DNA of 64,000 nt from Ascaphus truei (lineage: Eukaryota; Chordata; Amphibia; Anura; Ascaphidae), in NCBI GenBank assembly GCA_036426205.1, contig WSYH01001927.1:1-64000 (forward strand). Reading direction: 5' to 3'. Both the position numbers and the translations under genes were made by a program. Positions within the stretch are counted from its first letter, which is position 1. Each line of letters starts with the position of its first letter. A model generated the notes under the pieces. That model was not told where the DNA came from. It made no database searches and saw nothing but the letters and a program-made list of their open reading frames with translations. Positions 35,851 to 45,894 of the stretch are shown here, piece by piece.

Positions 35851-36050
35851 CAAAAAAAACAAAAAAAGCTGGATGTGTTTTTTTCCCTGAAAATTAAATT
35901 ATACCTACTGGCGCACTTAATGAAAATTAATTGGACCGCAAAGGGTTAATACAATTATACAGATATACATGCTGTACATGCATTGAGGTCAGTGGTCATT
36001 TTTCCCACTATAATGCTGTCATTGGCAGTTTCACGATTAATCTCCTATGT

Positions 36051-36231
36051 CAGGAGTGGCCAACTCCAGTCCCCAAGGGCCGCCAATGGGACAGGTGTTA
36101 GGGATATCCCTGCTTCAGCACAGGTGGTTAAATCAGTGGCTTAATAAATTACCGCACCACCTGTGCTGAAGCAGGGATATCCTTAAAACCTGACATTGTG
36201 GCCCTAGAGGACTGGAGTTGGCCTCGCCCTG
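36051..36231. mobile_element. hAT-like palindromic MITE
   Basis: A 181-bp palindrome with ends CAGGAGTGGCCAACTCCAGT and its near-inverse, and CTGCTTCAGCACAGGTGG in both arms. Flanks TCCTATGT and CTCTATGT agree at 6 of 8 positions, compatible with an 8-bp hAT TSD. Confidence 0.7.
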
Positions 36232-36239
36232 CTCTATGT

Positions 36240-37476
36240 GATGGAACATACAGCAGTGACTATAAAACTATGTGAAGTTCTTCGAAGTAAGTCGTTCGCT
36301 GCAATGTACAACTTCTGCTAATATAATGTAATAAAGAATGAAAGCAGGCAGTGTAACTATTATTTTTATTATATGAACAAATAAAGAAAGGAACACCTTT
36401 ATTATTTGAAGCTGTGAAAATCATATGTGTAAGCCTGTACCCTACAACAAGCATAGAAATCCTTAGTCACAAAAAGTGCATCTGGGTAACATCTCTGATT
36501 CCAATACAAAATCTTTTGATGCCACCATATTTTGTGTGCTCCTTCTTTTTTCTCCTACCTTGCCATCTCTGATTCCAACTCATTTTCTTCTCTGTAAGAA
36601 ATAACCCTGAATACCATCGTTTAATATGCTTCAAATCACAAATGAGAATTCTAGCCCTTTAGAAGTATTGTGTGTTTTATCTATTGCAGAAACGTAGAAC
36701 CGACATTTGTAGATTTATTTTGTGACTGTCTTCATTTGCTAGTGAATATTATAAGATTAGTTCTTCATAAAACAGAGCAGGTGGGAAAAAGCATAAAAGA
36801 TAACAGAGATGCTCTGCTTCTTGCTACTGATACACAAATATAACTGGAACAATGTAACCTCACAAAAAATGGTATGGAGTTTGAAACACATTTAGCAAAG
36901 AATTATTTTTCTATTTTCCAATACATTTTTTTTTTTTTGCATTGATATTTCAAGCAGCACATGGGTTAAGAATATGTAAGATATTTATTGAAGAATGCAT
37001 TAATAATATCTGCAGCTGTTTAGAATAGCACTTCATATATCAGTCCCTGTGACCTCATCTCTCTATTTCACTACCAGCTGAAATGTATTGCCCTCTCTAA
37101 AAACATGACTTGTTCATGTTTTCTAAAGCATTAAAATATAATGATGTCAACATATATATATATATATATATAAATAATATATATACTGTATATAAAAAAA
37201 TAAATGTCAACCAAAGTCTACATAACTAGTTATTTATTCATTCACAGGTGTAAAAAGTGCATACAATTTATGTATGCTAATATTTACAGAACTCCTAAAT
37301 ATTTACTATTCCTCCAGTTTGCTCCAAATGTAAAAAAAAAATCGTCACATTGTCATAAAAGAACAAATTATGTGCAACTGGGGAGCAGAAAGAAAGCACT
37401 GTGATAGAGCATTACCATTTAACAATACATTTGCAAAGTGATAAACTATTGCACTCACAGTATCAAACCCTCAAGG
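36240..37476. other. No recognisable feature apart from a TA tract
   Basis: AT-rich sequence with a TA microsatellite near 37152-37172. Nothing coding was recognised. Confidence 0.5.
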
Positions 37477-37484
37477 GTTTACTG

Positions 37485-37772
37485 CAGGGATTCTGAACTC
37501 GAGTCCTTAAGATCCCCCAACAGGTCAGGTTTTGAGGATATCCCTGCGTCAACACAGGTTGCTCAATCAGTCCTTGCTTCAGCACAGGTGACTCAATCAG
37601 TCTGAGCCACCGATTGAGCCAACTGTGCTGAAGCAGGCTCTTCAACTGAGCCACCTGTGCTGAAAAAGGCTCTTTGACTAAGGCACTGATTGAGCCATAT
37701 GTGCTGAAGCAGGGATATCCTTAAAACCTGGCCCGTTGGGAGGGCCTTGAGGACTGGAGTTGAGAACCCCTG
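37485..37772. mobile_element. hAT-like palindromic MITE, larger copy
   Basis: Ends CAGGGATTCTGAACTCGAGT and the near-inverse finishing GAGAACCCCTG. Flanks GTTTACTG (37477-37484) and GTTTACAG (37773-37780) match at 7 of 8 positions. The interior carries several copies of GCTTCAGCACAGGTGxCTCA and its complement. Same family as 36051-36231. Confidence 0.8.
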
Positions 37773-37888
37773 GTTTACAGTGTTCCTCAGAAGGATGCCA
37801 ACCAATGTAATCATATGGAAAAAACACCTCCCCACCCCATCTAATTACTCTTCTCTCCAATGGCATAGGACCTGCCGTGAAGTGCAGC

Positions 37889-38686
37889 TGTAAGGAATCC
37901 GCTCCGCGGTTTACTGGTTGCCTTACCTTGCAGACCGGTGCAGTTCTGGAACAGCTCTCCTGATGTTTGCTGCAGCCTGGATTCACTCACCAAAGCAATA
38001 CACACTCCCTCTGGTATCTACTGCAGCTGTGCAGCCTATCACTGCAACCTAGAATTGCATTCACTCATTGGAGCAGTACCTTCACACCCCCGCCGGGGAT
38101 TGGCCCGCTGGCCTTTAAGTACTGCTTTCCCACAATGCTCCCTACCGAGCATAGTCCTTACCGGATGTCACAACCTGTTCTGCCACAAGCTCCCGCTTGT
38201 TCTCCCGTGCTGAAGCGGAGGTTCCGCCCTGCGTCCTTCAGCTTCCTGTTCTCCTGTGCTGTAGCAGTGGTTTCGTCCCTGCGTCCTTCAGTCTCCTGGA
38301 TTCCTGCACTGAAGCAGAGGTTTCGTCCCTGCGTCCTTCAGCCTCCTGGATTCCTGGCGGTGTGTAATCTGGTCAGTCTTCCACCTCCTGTGACCAGTGC
38401 CATGGTCGCCGCATGCGCAGAGGCCTCCCCCGCGCTCCTAAGCTGAAGCGGGGCTTTCCTGACTCCCTGTTGCCGAACTCCTGCGTGGACAATGTTTATT
38501 CTGACGTCTCCTGTCCTGACCCTGGCTTGTACAACGACGATGCTGTCTTCTCCAATCCTGATTCTGCTACATATGACTACGAACTGCGCAATCCGGATCA
38601 GCCTGCGCGGTCTAAGGTCGGTGCTTTTACAACCCCACCTCAGCCTCGCGGTCCGACCCTGGTTTGTGGCGAGCACAACCGTGACA
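37889..38686 (+). repeat. 5' LTR
   Basis: 798 bp, TG...CA. The middle contains two to three degenerate units of TGCGTCCTTCAGCxTCCTG. It appears to have lost the block present at about 42388-42552 in the other LTR. Confidence 0.8.
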
Positions 38687-39498
38687 GTATGCTCGGCCAC
38701 ACAAACTCGGACCGCGCTGAGGTGTGGGTTGGTAAGTTTTTTCCTAAAAACCTGTCCCGGTCTGTAGACCAGTCCCAGTTTGAGAATGATTATTTGTGCG
38801 ATATAATACCCCTGATGGAAGATCCGTTTATGTCGGAGGGCTTAACTCCCTTGCAAAAGAAATGCCGTAATGATCTGGTTTGTAAGGCTTTCTGCCTCAG
38901 AGACTTAAAACAGTATCTGGCCAGTGTTCTGGCCAGTGAAAACAGTGTTTTCTCCCCTGATTTCCCTTTAACTGGGGATAAGGTGAGTCCTGTGGAACTG
39001 GTCAACGCCTGTAGTACACTCAATGCCCTGGCTTTATCATTGGACATTCCTGTAGTACTCCCGGACCCTTCCGTCATGATGGCTCTCGCTCACGACACGC
39101 TGCATGTACTTTCCTTGGCATTGGACGGTTACTTGTTAAAACAGGATCGCCCCCTGGCCGCTAACGCCGTCCTCTGGCGGTTTTCCTCTGCTGCCAGTCC
39201 TGTCGCTAAACCGGGGGACGTATCTCCCTCTCCGGGGGATGACCAAACGGACCCATTAACAATATCTCCTAACGTAGTAACTACCACAGTCCCTAGCTCT
39301 GATTGTGTGCCCGGGTTCCCTGACACTAATGATATGTCTACGTTAACCCCTGCCGATCAGTCCTGTGAGGTTCCCCTGGAGAATACATATGTTTCACTAA
39401 TCAACACTAAGGTTCTACTATCAGAGAATAAGTCCCTTAGTTCCCCTATTTCTAACTCCGAATCTGTCACTCCAGGTCTTGAGGGTTTCCAGCTTTAA
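38413..39498 (+). CDS. Uncharacterised ORF A of the pol-less LTR element
   Basis: 361 codons, starting in the 5' LTR and ending TAA at 39496-39498. The central part (about residues 130-260) is the most protein-like: PLQKKCRNDLVCKAFCLRDL, then LVNACSTLNALALSLDIPVV and HDTLHVLSLALDGYLLKQDR suggest an alpha-helical domain. The C-terminal 100 residues are Ser/Pro/Thr-rich. I recognise no family; a divergent Gag-like protein is possible from its position after the 5' LTR, but no zinc knuckle is visible. A single frame change at about 39.5 kb would join it to ORF B, so the two may once have been one ORF. Confidence 0.5.
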   Translation: MRRGLPRAPKLKRGFPDSLLPNSCVDNVYSDVSCPDPGLYNDDAVFSNPDSATYDYELRNPDQPARSKVGAFTTPPQPRGPTLVCGEHNRDSMLGHTNSDRAEVWVGKFFPKNLSRSVDQSQFENDYLCDIIPLMEDPFMSEGLTPLQKKCRNDLVCKAFCLRDLKQYLASVLASENSVFSPDFPLTGDKVSPVELVNACSTLNALALSLDIPVVLPDPSVMMALAHDTLHVLSLALDGYLLKQDRPLAANAVLWRFSSAASPVAKPGDVSPSPGDDQTDPLTISPNVVTTTVPSSDCVPGFPDTNDMSTLTPADQSCEVPLENTYVSLINTKVLLSENKSLSSPISNSESVTPGLEGFQL

Positions 39499-39584
39499 TC
39501 GCTGCTAGGCAGTCCTGTGCGCTTTCCCCGTCAGAGAAAGAATCCCTAAGTTCTGTTCCCAGGGTCATTTCTGTATTAACCCCT

Positions 39585-42182
39585 GTGGGGCAGCTCTCTG
39601 AGTTTCCTTTGGTAAATCCCTGTTCTCTGTCAGCCATGGTCACGCCCCTAGCTCCAGAGGAGAGATTCCTGGTCTCTCCTAATACAGAGAGAAGATTACC
39701 TATGTTTTACTCTCAGGCATTGTCTGCATTAACCCCTGTAAATTCTTGCTGCCTCCAAGTTAATGCCTTCGTTTTAGCCTCAGAGAATGAGTCCACAAGT
39801 CAGACAGCAGAGGTTGCATTGAGGGATTCCCATAACCGTACGGAGTCCTTAGATATTCTTTGCTATAAATCCCCTCCTTCAGCTCAAGTTTCCGCAGTTT
39901 CGCCTCCAGAGACTTCGGCTAAAGTTCTGGTTCCTGATAAATGTATTCAGGAGTCAGGTTTTTCCCTAAGCTTGGTCGCAGAGTTCCTTCTCCCGGGTAT
40001 TTCACTGAACCAGCCTGTCGCCCACATAGCGGTGATCCCTGCTTCAGCGCATAGTTCCCACATTATGGAGTCTGCAATAATTTCTGGTTTCCCAGACATT
40101 CCTTACCAAATACCTACTTCAGAGACCAGTACAGTTATGATTAATCCCTGTGTACTGTCTAAGTTCTCCTCCTCTTTAAGCTTAGGGTTAAAAGCATACA
40201 GTAGTCTGTATGTCCCTCCTGGGGTTCATATTGTGTTCCCAGGAATGTTTGCTGACGCACGGTTTTCTCCCAAAAGTGACGCTTTTTCATATAGATTAGT
40301 AAAAAGCCTGCACACTGTTTCCCTTTTTGCTGAATTGTGTCTTACTAGTTTTGAGACTCTGAGAGATAATGATTCTTCTTCTGATTCTGAAGCTCTTCCT
40401 ACAATGAGTATCCTGACTGGGGGTCCCCCTGATTTCTCTGTCCAGGCTAATTCTCCAGGGATCAGCATATCTGTGGTCACTCCCTTAGTACTGTCTGAGG
40501 TCACCATGTATATATTACAAGTCCTGGGCTTTAAATCTGAGCTATTTAGCTGTCCTGCCTTTGCTGAAACCCAGTCCCTCACTACTGTGTCTAAATATGC
40601 CCCAGCAAACATGGGGTTACTCTGGAAAGAAATTAAAGCTCCTGTCTTAAAGGGTATTTTTTCTCACATGTCCAGCAAATCTAGAACCTCAGTAATTGTT
40701 TCTAAGTCACTTATCAATACATCTGATTTTTTCTCTAATCAAACCCAGACACCCTCACTATCGGTTAGGAGTCCTGTGATCAGAGATTTTGCACTAGAAA
40801 ACACACCTATTCATGTTTTTGTCAGGTTAGGTACCCCTGTGGTTAGGGCCATTGAAGTTTCGGAAAAGACTCCTTGTACTCCTAAGGTGCCTGTCATTAA
40901 GAGTTTTCATAGTTCATACTTGCTGCTTGTTGATTCTCAGGTCCCTGTCACTGAGGTACAGACTTCAGCTTCTGATGTTAGCTTCCCTCCCACCACTACC
41001 CTGGCTCTGCCTTTTTCTCAAGCTACTGATATGAAAATCCCAAGGTCTATTCCTGATTCACTGACAATACTATCTTCCAATGAAGATTTCCCAGTATTGG
41101 AGAGCCCTACTGTTGTTTGCTTCTCTGCTCCTGCTAAACCATGGTTTTGTCCCTCGGAATTTTCGGTTGCCCCTGTTATTTCCTCTCAGTTGGAAATACT
41201 CTGTACGTATCCCAAGATTTCGGTCCCTATGCCTGGTTTACTGCTTGCCTTGTCACCTTCCATACCAATACCGGGAGATGCTTCCAACCAGCCTATACCC
41301 TTACTAACCATTACCTGGGAGCCTTCTAGAGGAAAAATTCCTCGCAAATTCCAACATGCAGTGGTCAGTCAAGACTTTTTCTGTTACAAAGTTCCTCCTG
41401 GTGTATTCGATCAACTATCAGGGCCGCCTATCCTAGATTCCGGTTCCTTTATTAAAGACTGGGCTTTCAGTGGGGGTTCTTCTGCCGTTTCTGCTCTGGA
41501 ACTCTCTGGTTCTTCACAGCCCTGGATTTCCAAGACATTTTGCGAGGCGAGCCATGTACCAAGGATGTTTCTTCCATCAATCTCATATCCTAGAACTGTA
41601 CTCACCAAAGAACTGCTCGTTTACGGATGCTCTTTCCACCTAAAGAATTTTAGGAACAACTCAATGTCCCCAAGACCTATGGATGGTCCTGTCTGGCCGC
41701 AGTTCTCACCGGGGGGTGGGGGTACATTAAAGACTAACCACGAGTCTCTGGACCACGACTCTAACCCCAATCCTAGACGGTTCAGCAACAATTCCCGGTC
41801 CTCCAACTCTATGAGTGCTCATGTTCGCCCGGAGGTCTCGCGTGAAGGGGGGGGTACTGTAAGGAATCCGCTCAGTGGTTTACTGGTTGCCTTACCTTGC
41901 AGACCGGTGCAGTTCTGGAACAGCTCTCCTGATGTTTGCTGCAGCCTGGATTCACTCACCAAAGCAATACACACTCCCTCTGGTATCTACTGCAGCTGTG
42001 CAGGCTATCACTGCAACCTAGAATTGCATTCACTCATTGGAGCAGTACCTTCACACCCCCGCCGGGGATTGGCCCGCTGGCCTTTAAGTACTGCTTTCCC
42101 ACAATGCTCCCTGCCGAGCATAGTCCTTACCAGATGTCACAACCTGTTCTGCCACAAGCTCCCGCTTGTTCTCCCGTGCTGA
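39585..42182 (+). CDS. Uncharacterised 865-codon ORF B of the pol-less LTR element
   Basis: The open frame has no ATG at its start. The first codon shown is GTG, and the frame stays open upstream to about 39.5 kb. It is Ser/Pro/Thr/Val-rich with short degenerate repeats such as VISVLTPVGQLSEFPLVNPC and ALSALTPVNSCCLQVN. It contains none of the RT, protease or integrase signatures I looked for; one ILDSGSF string lacks a retropepsin context. The frame runs through the polypurine tract into the 3' LTR. Near its end, two passages resemble each other (PMDGPVWPQFSPGGGGTLK and HVRPEVSREGGGTVRN), each ending in a polypurine-like run, as if the pol terminus/PPT segment was duplicated. Such a long open frame in decayed surroundings suggests recent activity or selection. 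Confidence 0.5.
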   Translation: MGQLSEFPLVNPCSLSAMVTPLAPEERFLVSPNTERRLPMFYSQALSALTPVNSCCLQVNAFVLASENESTSQTAEVALRDSHNRTESLDILCYKSPPSAQVSAVSPPETSAKVLVPDKCIQESGFSLSLVAEFLLPGISLNQPVAHIAVIPASAHSSHIMESAIISGFPDIPYQIPTSETSTVMINPCVLSKFSSSLSLGLKAYSSLYVPPGVHIVFPGMFADARFSPKSDAFSYRLVKSLHTVSLFAELCLTSFETLRDNDSSSDSEALPTMSILTGGPPDFSVQANSPGISISVVTPLVLSEVTMYILQVLGFKSELFSCPAFAETQSLTTVSKYAPANMGLLWKEIKAPVLKGIFSHMSSKSRTSVIVSKSLINTSDFFSNQTQTPSLSVRSPVIRDFALENTPIHVFVRLGTPVVRAIEVSEKTPCTPKVPVIKSFHSSYLLLVDSQVPVTEVQTSASDVSFPPTTTLALPFSQATDMKIPRSIPDSLTILSSNEDFPVLESPTVVCFSAPAKPWFCPSEFSVAPVISSQLEILCTYPKISVPMPGLLLALSPSIPIPGDASNQPIPLLTITWEPSRGKIPRKFQHAVVSQDFFCYKVPPGVFDQLSGPPILDSGSFIKDWAFSGGSSAVSALELSGSSQPWISKTFCEASHVPRMFLPSISYPRTVLTKELLVYGCSFHLKNFRNNSMSPRPMDGPVWPQFSPGGGGTLKTNHESLDHDSNPNPRRFSNNSRSSNSMSAHVRPEVSREGGGTVRNPLSGLLVALPCRPVQFWNSSPDVCCSLDSLTKAIHTPSGIYCSCAGYHCNLELHSLIGAVPSHPRRGLARWPLSTAFPQCSLPSIVLTRCHNLFCHKLPLVLPC
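41844..41854 (+). promoter_or_regulatory. Polypurine tract
   Basis: GAAGGGGGGGG directly before TACTGTAAGG, the start of the 3' LTR. A second PPT-like run, GGGGGGTGGGGGTACATTAA, lies at about 41710-41729. Confidence 0.75.
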
Positions 42183-42888
42183 AGCGGAGGTTCCGCCCTG
42201 CGTCCTTCAGCTTCCCTCAAGCTCCCGCTTGTTCTCCTGTGCTGAAGCGGAGGTTCCGTCCTGCGTCCTTCAGCTTCCTGTTCTCCTGTGCTGTAGCAGT
42301 GGTTTCGTCCCTGCGTCCTTCAGTCTCCTGGATTCCTGCACTGAAGCAGAGGTTTCGTCCCTGCGTCCTTCAGCCTCCTGGATTCCTGCACTGAAGCGGA
42401 GGTTTCCCTCTGTATCTTCAGCTTCCTGGTTCCTGGGGCCTACTCTTTCCCTAATCTAGAGAGGCCGTGTCCTGGTTCCTGCGCTGAAACAGAGGATTCC
42501 CCAGCCCGCTCAGGACTCTTGCGCTGTGCACTGGTTTACCCGTGCAGCTAGGCGGTGTGTAATCTGGTCAGTCTTCCACCTCCTGTGACCAGTACCATGG
42601 GCCATGGTCGCCGCATGCGCAGAGGCCTCCCCTGCGCTCCTAAGCTGAAGCGGGGCTTTCCTGACTCCCTGTTGCCGAACTCCTGCGTGGACAATGTTTA
42701 TTCTGACGTCTCCTGTCCTGACCCTGGCTTGTACAACGACGATGCTGTCTTCTCCAATCCTGATTCTGCTACATATGACTACGAACTGCGCAATCCGGAT
42801 CAGCCTGCGCGGTCTAAGGTCGGTGCTTTTACAACCCCACCTCAGCCTCACGGTCCGACCCTGGTTTGTGGCGAGCACAACCGTGACA
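41858..42888 (+). repeat. 3' LTR
   Basis: 1,031 bp. Carries a tandem duplication around 42165-42290 (CAAGCTCCCGCTTGTTCTCC repeated) and an extra CACTGAAGCGGAGGTTTCCC block that is absent from the 5' LTR. Confidence 0.85.
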
Positions 42889-44032
42889 AGACCTCCTGCT
42901 AGCACGCGACCTGCATACGGGACAAGGGTTAATACTGTCGCTCGCAAGCGTACCCACTCTTCACCCACTCAGGGGTCCCTCAAATGGGTTGTATCTCTCC
43001 TCAAACCGTCCCAATATACCACCGCCTCGAAAAGCACACAAGTGAGCACATGACTTTAGATATACAACCAGGGTTAATACACAAATGCTTCTCTAGCAAC
43101 CCCCCTTTCTCCTCTGCAAGGAACCAGCGAGTTAGCATTAACCCCCTACTCAATTGCACATCATAACCATCCACTGCCACCACCTGAGGTTATGCAGATA
43201 TGATAAAAGATCTTAGACTAAAATATCCGCCAGGGCCTCAGGTCCCTGTTTATTATAGGAAAAACTATGCACTCTAACATACAATCAGTTGTAGTAACAT
43301 GTGCCTGAATTTAGCAAGTTATTCTCTCCAGCGTGCACAAAGTTCATTCAGAGCCCAAAGCATTACTTATTAAATGGTTTAATATATATAAAAATACAGT
43401 GCTTGAATTACAGAAAAGGTATTACAAAATAAACATACAATTACAATTAAAGGCAGAGCAGCTTCTTAAAATAAAAGGGGTAAAACAGAAAATCCTATAC
43501 AGTACATTACCACATGCTATGGATTTTTCCCAGAGAGGCACTGGTTCAGAAGATGAGGTCTGCTATGCTTTCCAAGCATGCCCCTGGACAGATCTGACTT
43601 GAAACAATCTCCCCCAGACTTAGATACAATACTTTCTTATGATGGTGCCTTAAGCCTACCCCTTTCTACAGAATACTTTGAAGCTGCTCTTCTTTGATTA
43701 AAACAATTGACACCTTGAGTGGGCTATCCAGGATGGACCCCCGCCCCAAGTAAGTTCCTTTGAAATTCAGAGCAGACAAACAGTCCTGACCAGTTTCAAA
43801 GCCAGCATTTGGTATTTTGTTACACAAGTGTAGCTCATTAACCCCTCAAGCACCAAAGGGATTAAAAATACCCAATATCTCATGACATTATCATGACAGA
43901 AACCAAAAAGGGCCTCTAAGTTAGAGAGTCCAGTGTTTATTACTACATTCAGTCCACAGGCACATGATATCAGATTGATCCTAGAGAAAAACTCTAACAT
44001 CTTGTGCCTGGACCACATTCTTAGGCAGGACA
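42889..44032. other. No recognisable feature
   Basis: Non-coding in appearance. A frame of 89 codons at 43333-43602 has no recognisable similarity and is probably incidental. Confidence 0.45.
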
Positions 44033-44578
44033 TACCACCAACCCCCTAAAATTGTATTTAGAAAGGCTAAAACCATCTCAAACACCCTATCACCCAGTCT
44101 GTTCGTATCAGACACGAATAAGGTTAAGCAACTAACTATGGGGTCATATAGATGTGGCTCGTGTAAAATCTGTAATTTGATACTCCCATCTAAGACTTTT
44201 ACAAGTACTAAAGAAGATTTTCATATACGGAGCTTTAGTAACTGTAAATCCTCATATGTTATTTACCTCCTTAACTGCAGCTGTGGCAAGCAGTACGTAG
44301 GAAGGACTACAAGAAGTCTGAAGATACGTGTGATGGAACATGTTGGACTTATTAAGAATAAGGATACTATACATCCGGTCCCATTACACTGTAACCATTT
44401 CCCCAGGGGAGATAGTAGATTTTTGAAGGTCTGTGGAATTGAATACATCCCTGTACATATAAGAGGGGGTAATCGTTTTAGGAGATTGGATCAGAGGGAG
44501 GCCTACTGGATCTTTATGTTAAGAACTATGGTTCCCCAAGGCCTCAAAACGGATTGGGACCTGGGACATTTTCTTTGA
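44033..44578 (+). pseudogene. PLE GIY-YIG endonuclease domain (PLE-1)
   Basis: The open frame reads PPKIVFRKAKTISNTLSPSL (linker), YRCGSCKICNL (Cys cluster), SYVIYLLNCSCGKQYVGRTT (the GIY...YIG-type core as VIY...YVG), then IRVMEHVGL and RLDQREAYWIF. This endonuclease nicks DNA for target-primed reverse transcription in PLEs. The RT is missing, so the protein is incomplete, although this part has no frame break. Confidence 0.85.
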
Positions 44579-45319
44579 TCCAGTGGTCCTCCCTATGCTC
44601 CTCCTGTTCTGATATTTCAATATGCCAATATGTCCCCCTTGGTTAGATGTACTCTGCTCTCTCTGTTTTCTCTGTATGGAATTGTTATTTCGATTTTGAT
44701 ATAGCCTAATTATTCTTCAGACAGGTTTATGGAAGTTTTTTTACTAGAGATGGTGGCCTATTAAGGGTTTTTGACCACCATCTATTATATGGGATATATC
44801 CGATTAATTACATCCGGTAATTTATACCCATAATATCATGTTCTCTCTCTCGTAAAGGGATAATATCAAATGGTGCTTATTGGATCGCAGGCTGTGGTAC
44901 ATATTCTTATGTACATACCTAAAAAGAGAATAACTAATTGAAGGTTTTCTAAGTTGTGATGCAATTTATTTTATAAATGCATCCCTTGAACATATACCAA
45001 ATATACGATAGGTTTACATAGATATCTGTTAAGTAGCGCTAACTGATTTAGGTTTCAAACAGTATCTCTCTTGTTAATAAAATGTATTGTATTAGTGGGG
45101 ATGGGAAACCATCCCTTTCCAGTGAATAACACACTGAGTTTCCTTTTACTAAGAGGTTGAGTGCACCTACCTTAAGGAAATAATTTTGTCTCTCCAATCA
45201 AGTCCCTTATTTCCAAGTGCCCCACTCATGTTCACTAGCTGAGCGAGAAGTGCTCTTTCTTTATATAACAAGTAAAAAATATATAATTAGGCACAGTGTA
45301 CTACGGGGGAATTGCCTCC

Positions 45320-45356
45320 CATCTGAAGAAGCGTGGTGACACGCTAAACGCGTCAT
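45320..45356 (+). ncRNA. Hammerhead-like motif, C3/G8 core
   Basis: Core CTGAAGA, extra A, stem II GCGTG/CACGC with loop GTGA, then TAA instead of GAA (G12 changed), stem III ACGCGT, C at position 17. Stem I is reduced to about 2 bp. It is probably inactive, but clearly related to 54977-55015. Confidence 0.55.
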
Positions 45357-45894
45357 AGTATACGTTGAGTCTGGCGTCATAGGAGGCGACATCCCAGCTT
45401 CGTGGAATACGGCCAGTACATGGGTGTTAAACTATCCTACTCCCCACTTTTGCTCACGGCAATTTTGTGACCTGTATACCGTCTACTAAGACAAACACTA
45501 TATTAATAGCTTTTGGCTTTTGCTTTGGTCCGACGGGACCCATTAAGTGGATGTTTCAATTTCACTCTGTTGGGTTATTGTATACTCAGGTCCACCGAGA
45601 CTGCGTGTGTTTTGTTTGGATGCATTTATATCATCCCACATGTGAACTTCAAGTGGTTTACTGTCCGGCAAAAACACACTTATTTGATTATGCCATTTTA
45701 AATAGCATTATCGATTGCCTTTGCCGTCTGGAATATATGGTAATAACCTTAGAGTAAATCATATATTACTGTCTCCACATGCTAATTATGGTTATATATA
45801 GATACACCCTGTAGCAGGAATATATTGCAAATACTACCATAGTGTTAATACATTGCGACTACACAGCTGTTTGTGAGAATATAATCACTACCAC

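Larger units (their letters stand above)
34661..35945. mobile_element. piggyBac-like non-autonomous element
   Basis: Flanked by TTAA at 34657-34660 and 35946-35949, with inverted ends CCCTTTCCGGTC and GACCGCAAAGGG. TTAA TSDs and CCCTTTGC-type ends are hallmarks of piggyBac. The 1.29-kb interior holds two minisatellites (34.80-35.10 and 35.17-35.85 kb) and no transposase. Confidence 0.8.
37889..42888 (+). mobile_element. Two-LTR retroelement lacking pol, with long ORFs
   Basis: Direct repeats at 37889-38686 and 41858-42888 both start TGTAAGGAATCCGCTC and end CAACCGTGACA. The 3' LTR is preceded by GAAGGGGGGGGTAC, a polypurine tract. The LTRs are very similar but differ by an 80-bp tandem duplication and a block of about 165 bp that only the 3' copy has. 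The 3.17-kb interior shows no reverse transcriptase (no YxDD), RNase H or zinc-finger integrase motif, yet is almost entirely open. No TSD was recognised (GCAGC left, AGACC right). A non-autonomous relative of a Ty3/Gypsy element is the likeliest reading. Confidence 0.8.

Noticed and set aside
34657..35862. 401-codon minus-strand open frame rich in Thr, His and Ala
   Set aside because: It covers a GTGTAGTGTGCGCAGTGA-type minisatellite; open frames occur in several phases at once because the unit contains few stops.
38338..38700. Minus-strand frame overlapping the 5' LTR and repeated in the 3' LTR
   Set aside because: Shadow of the plus-strand frame; it recurs only because the LTR is duplicated.
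41425..41445. Retropepsin-like DSG in ORF B (ILDSGSF)
   Set aside because: The flanking hydrophobic pattern and the downstream ILG motif of aspartic proteases are missing.
37884..42893. Target-site duplication for the pol-less LTR element
   Set aside because: The 5 bp left (GCAGC) and right (AGACC) of the LTRs do not match; one end may be recombined or eroded.
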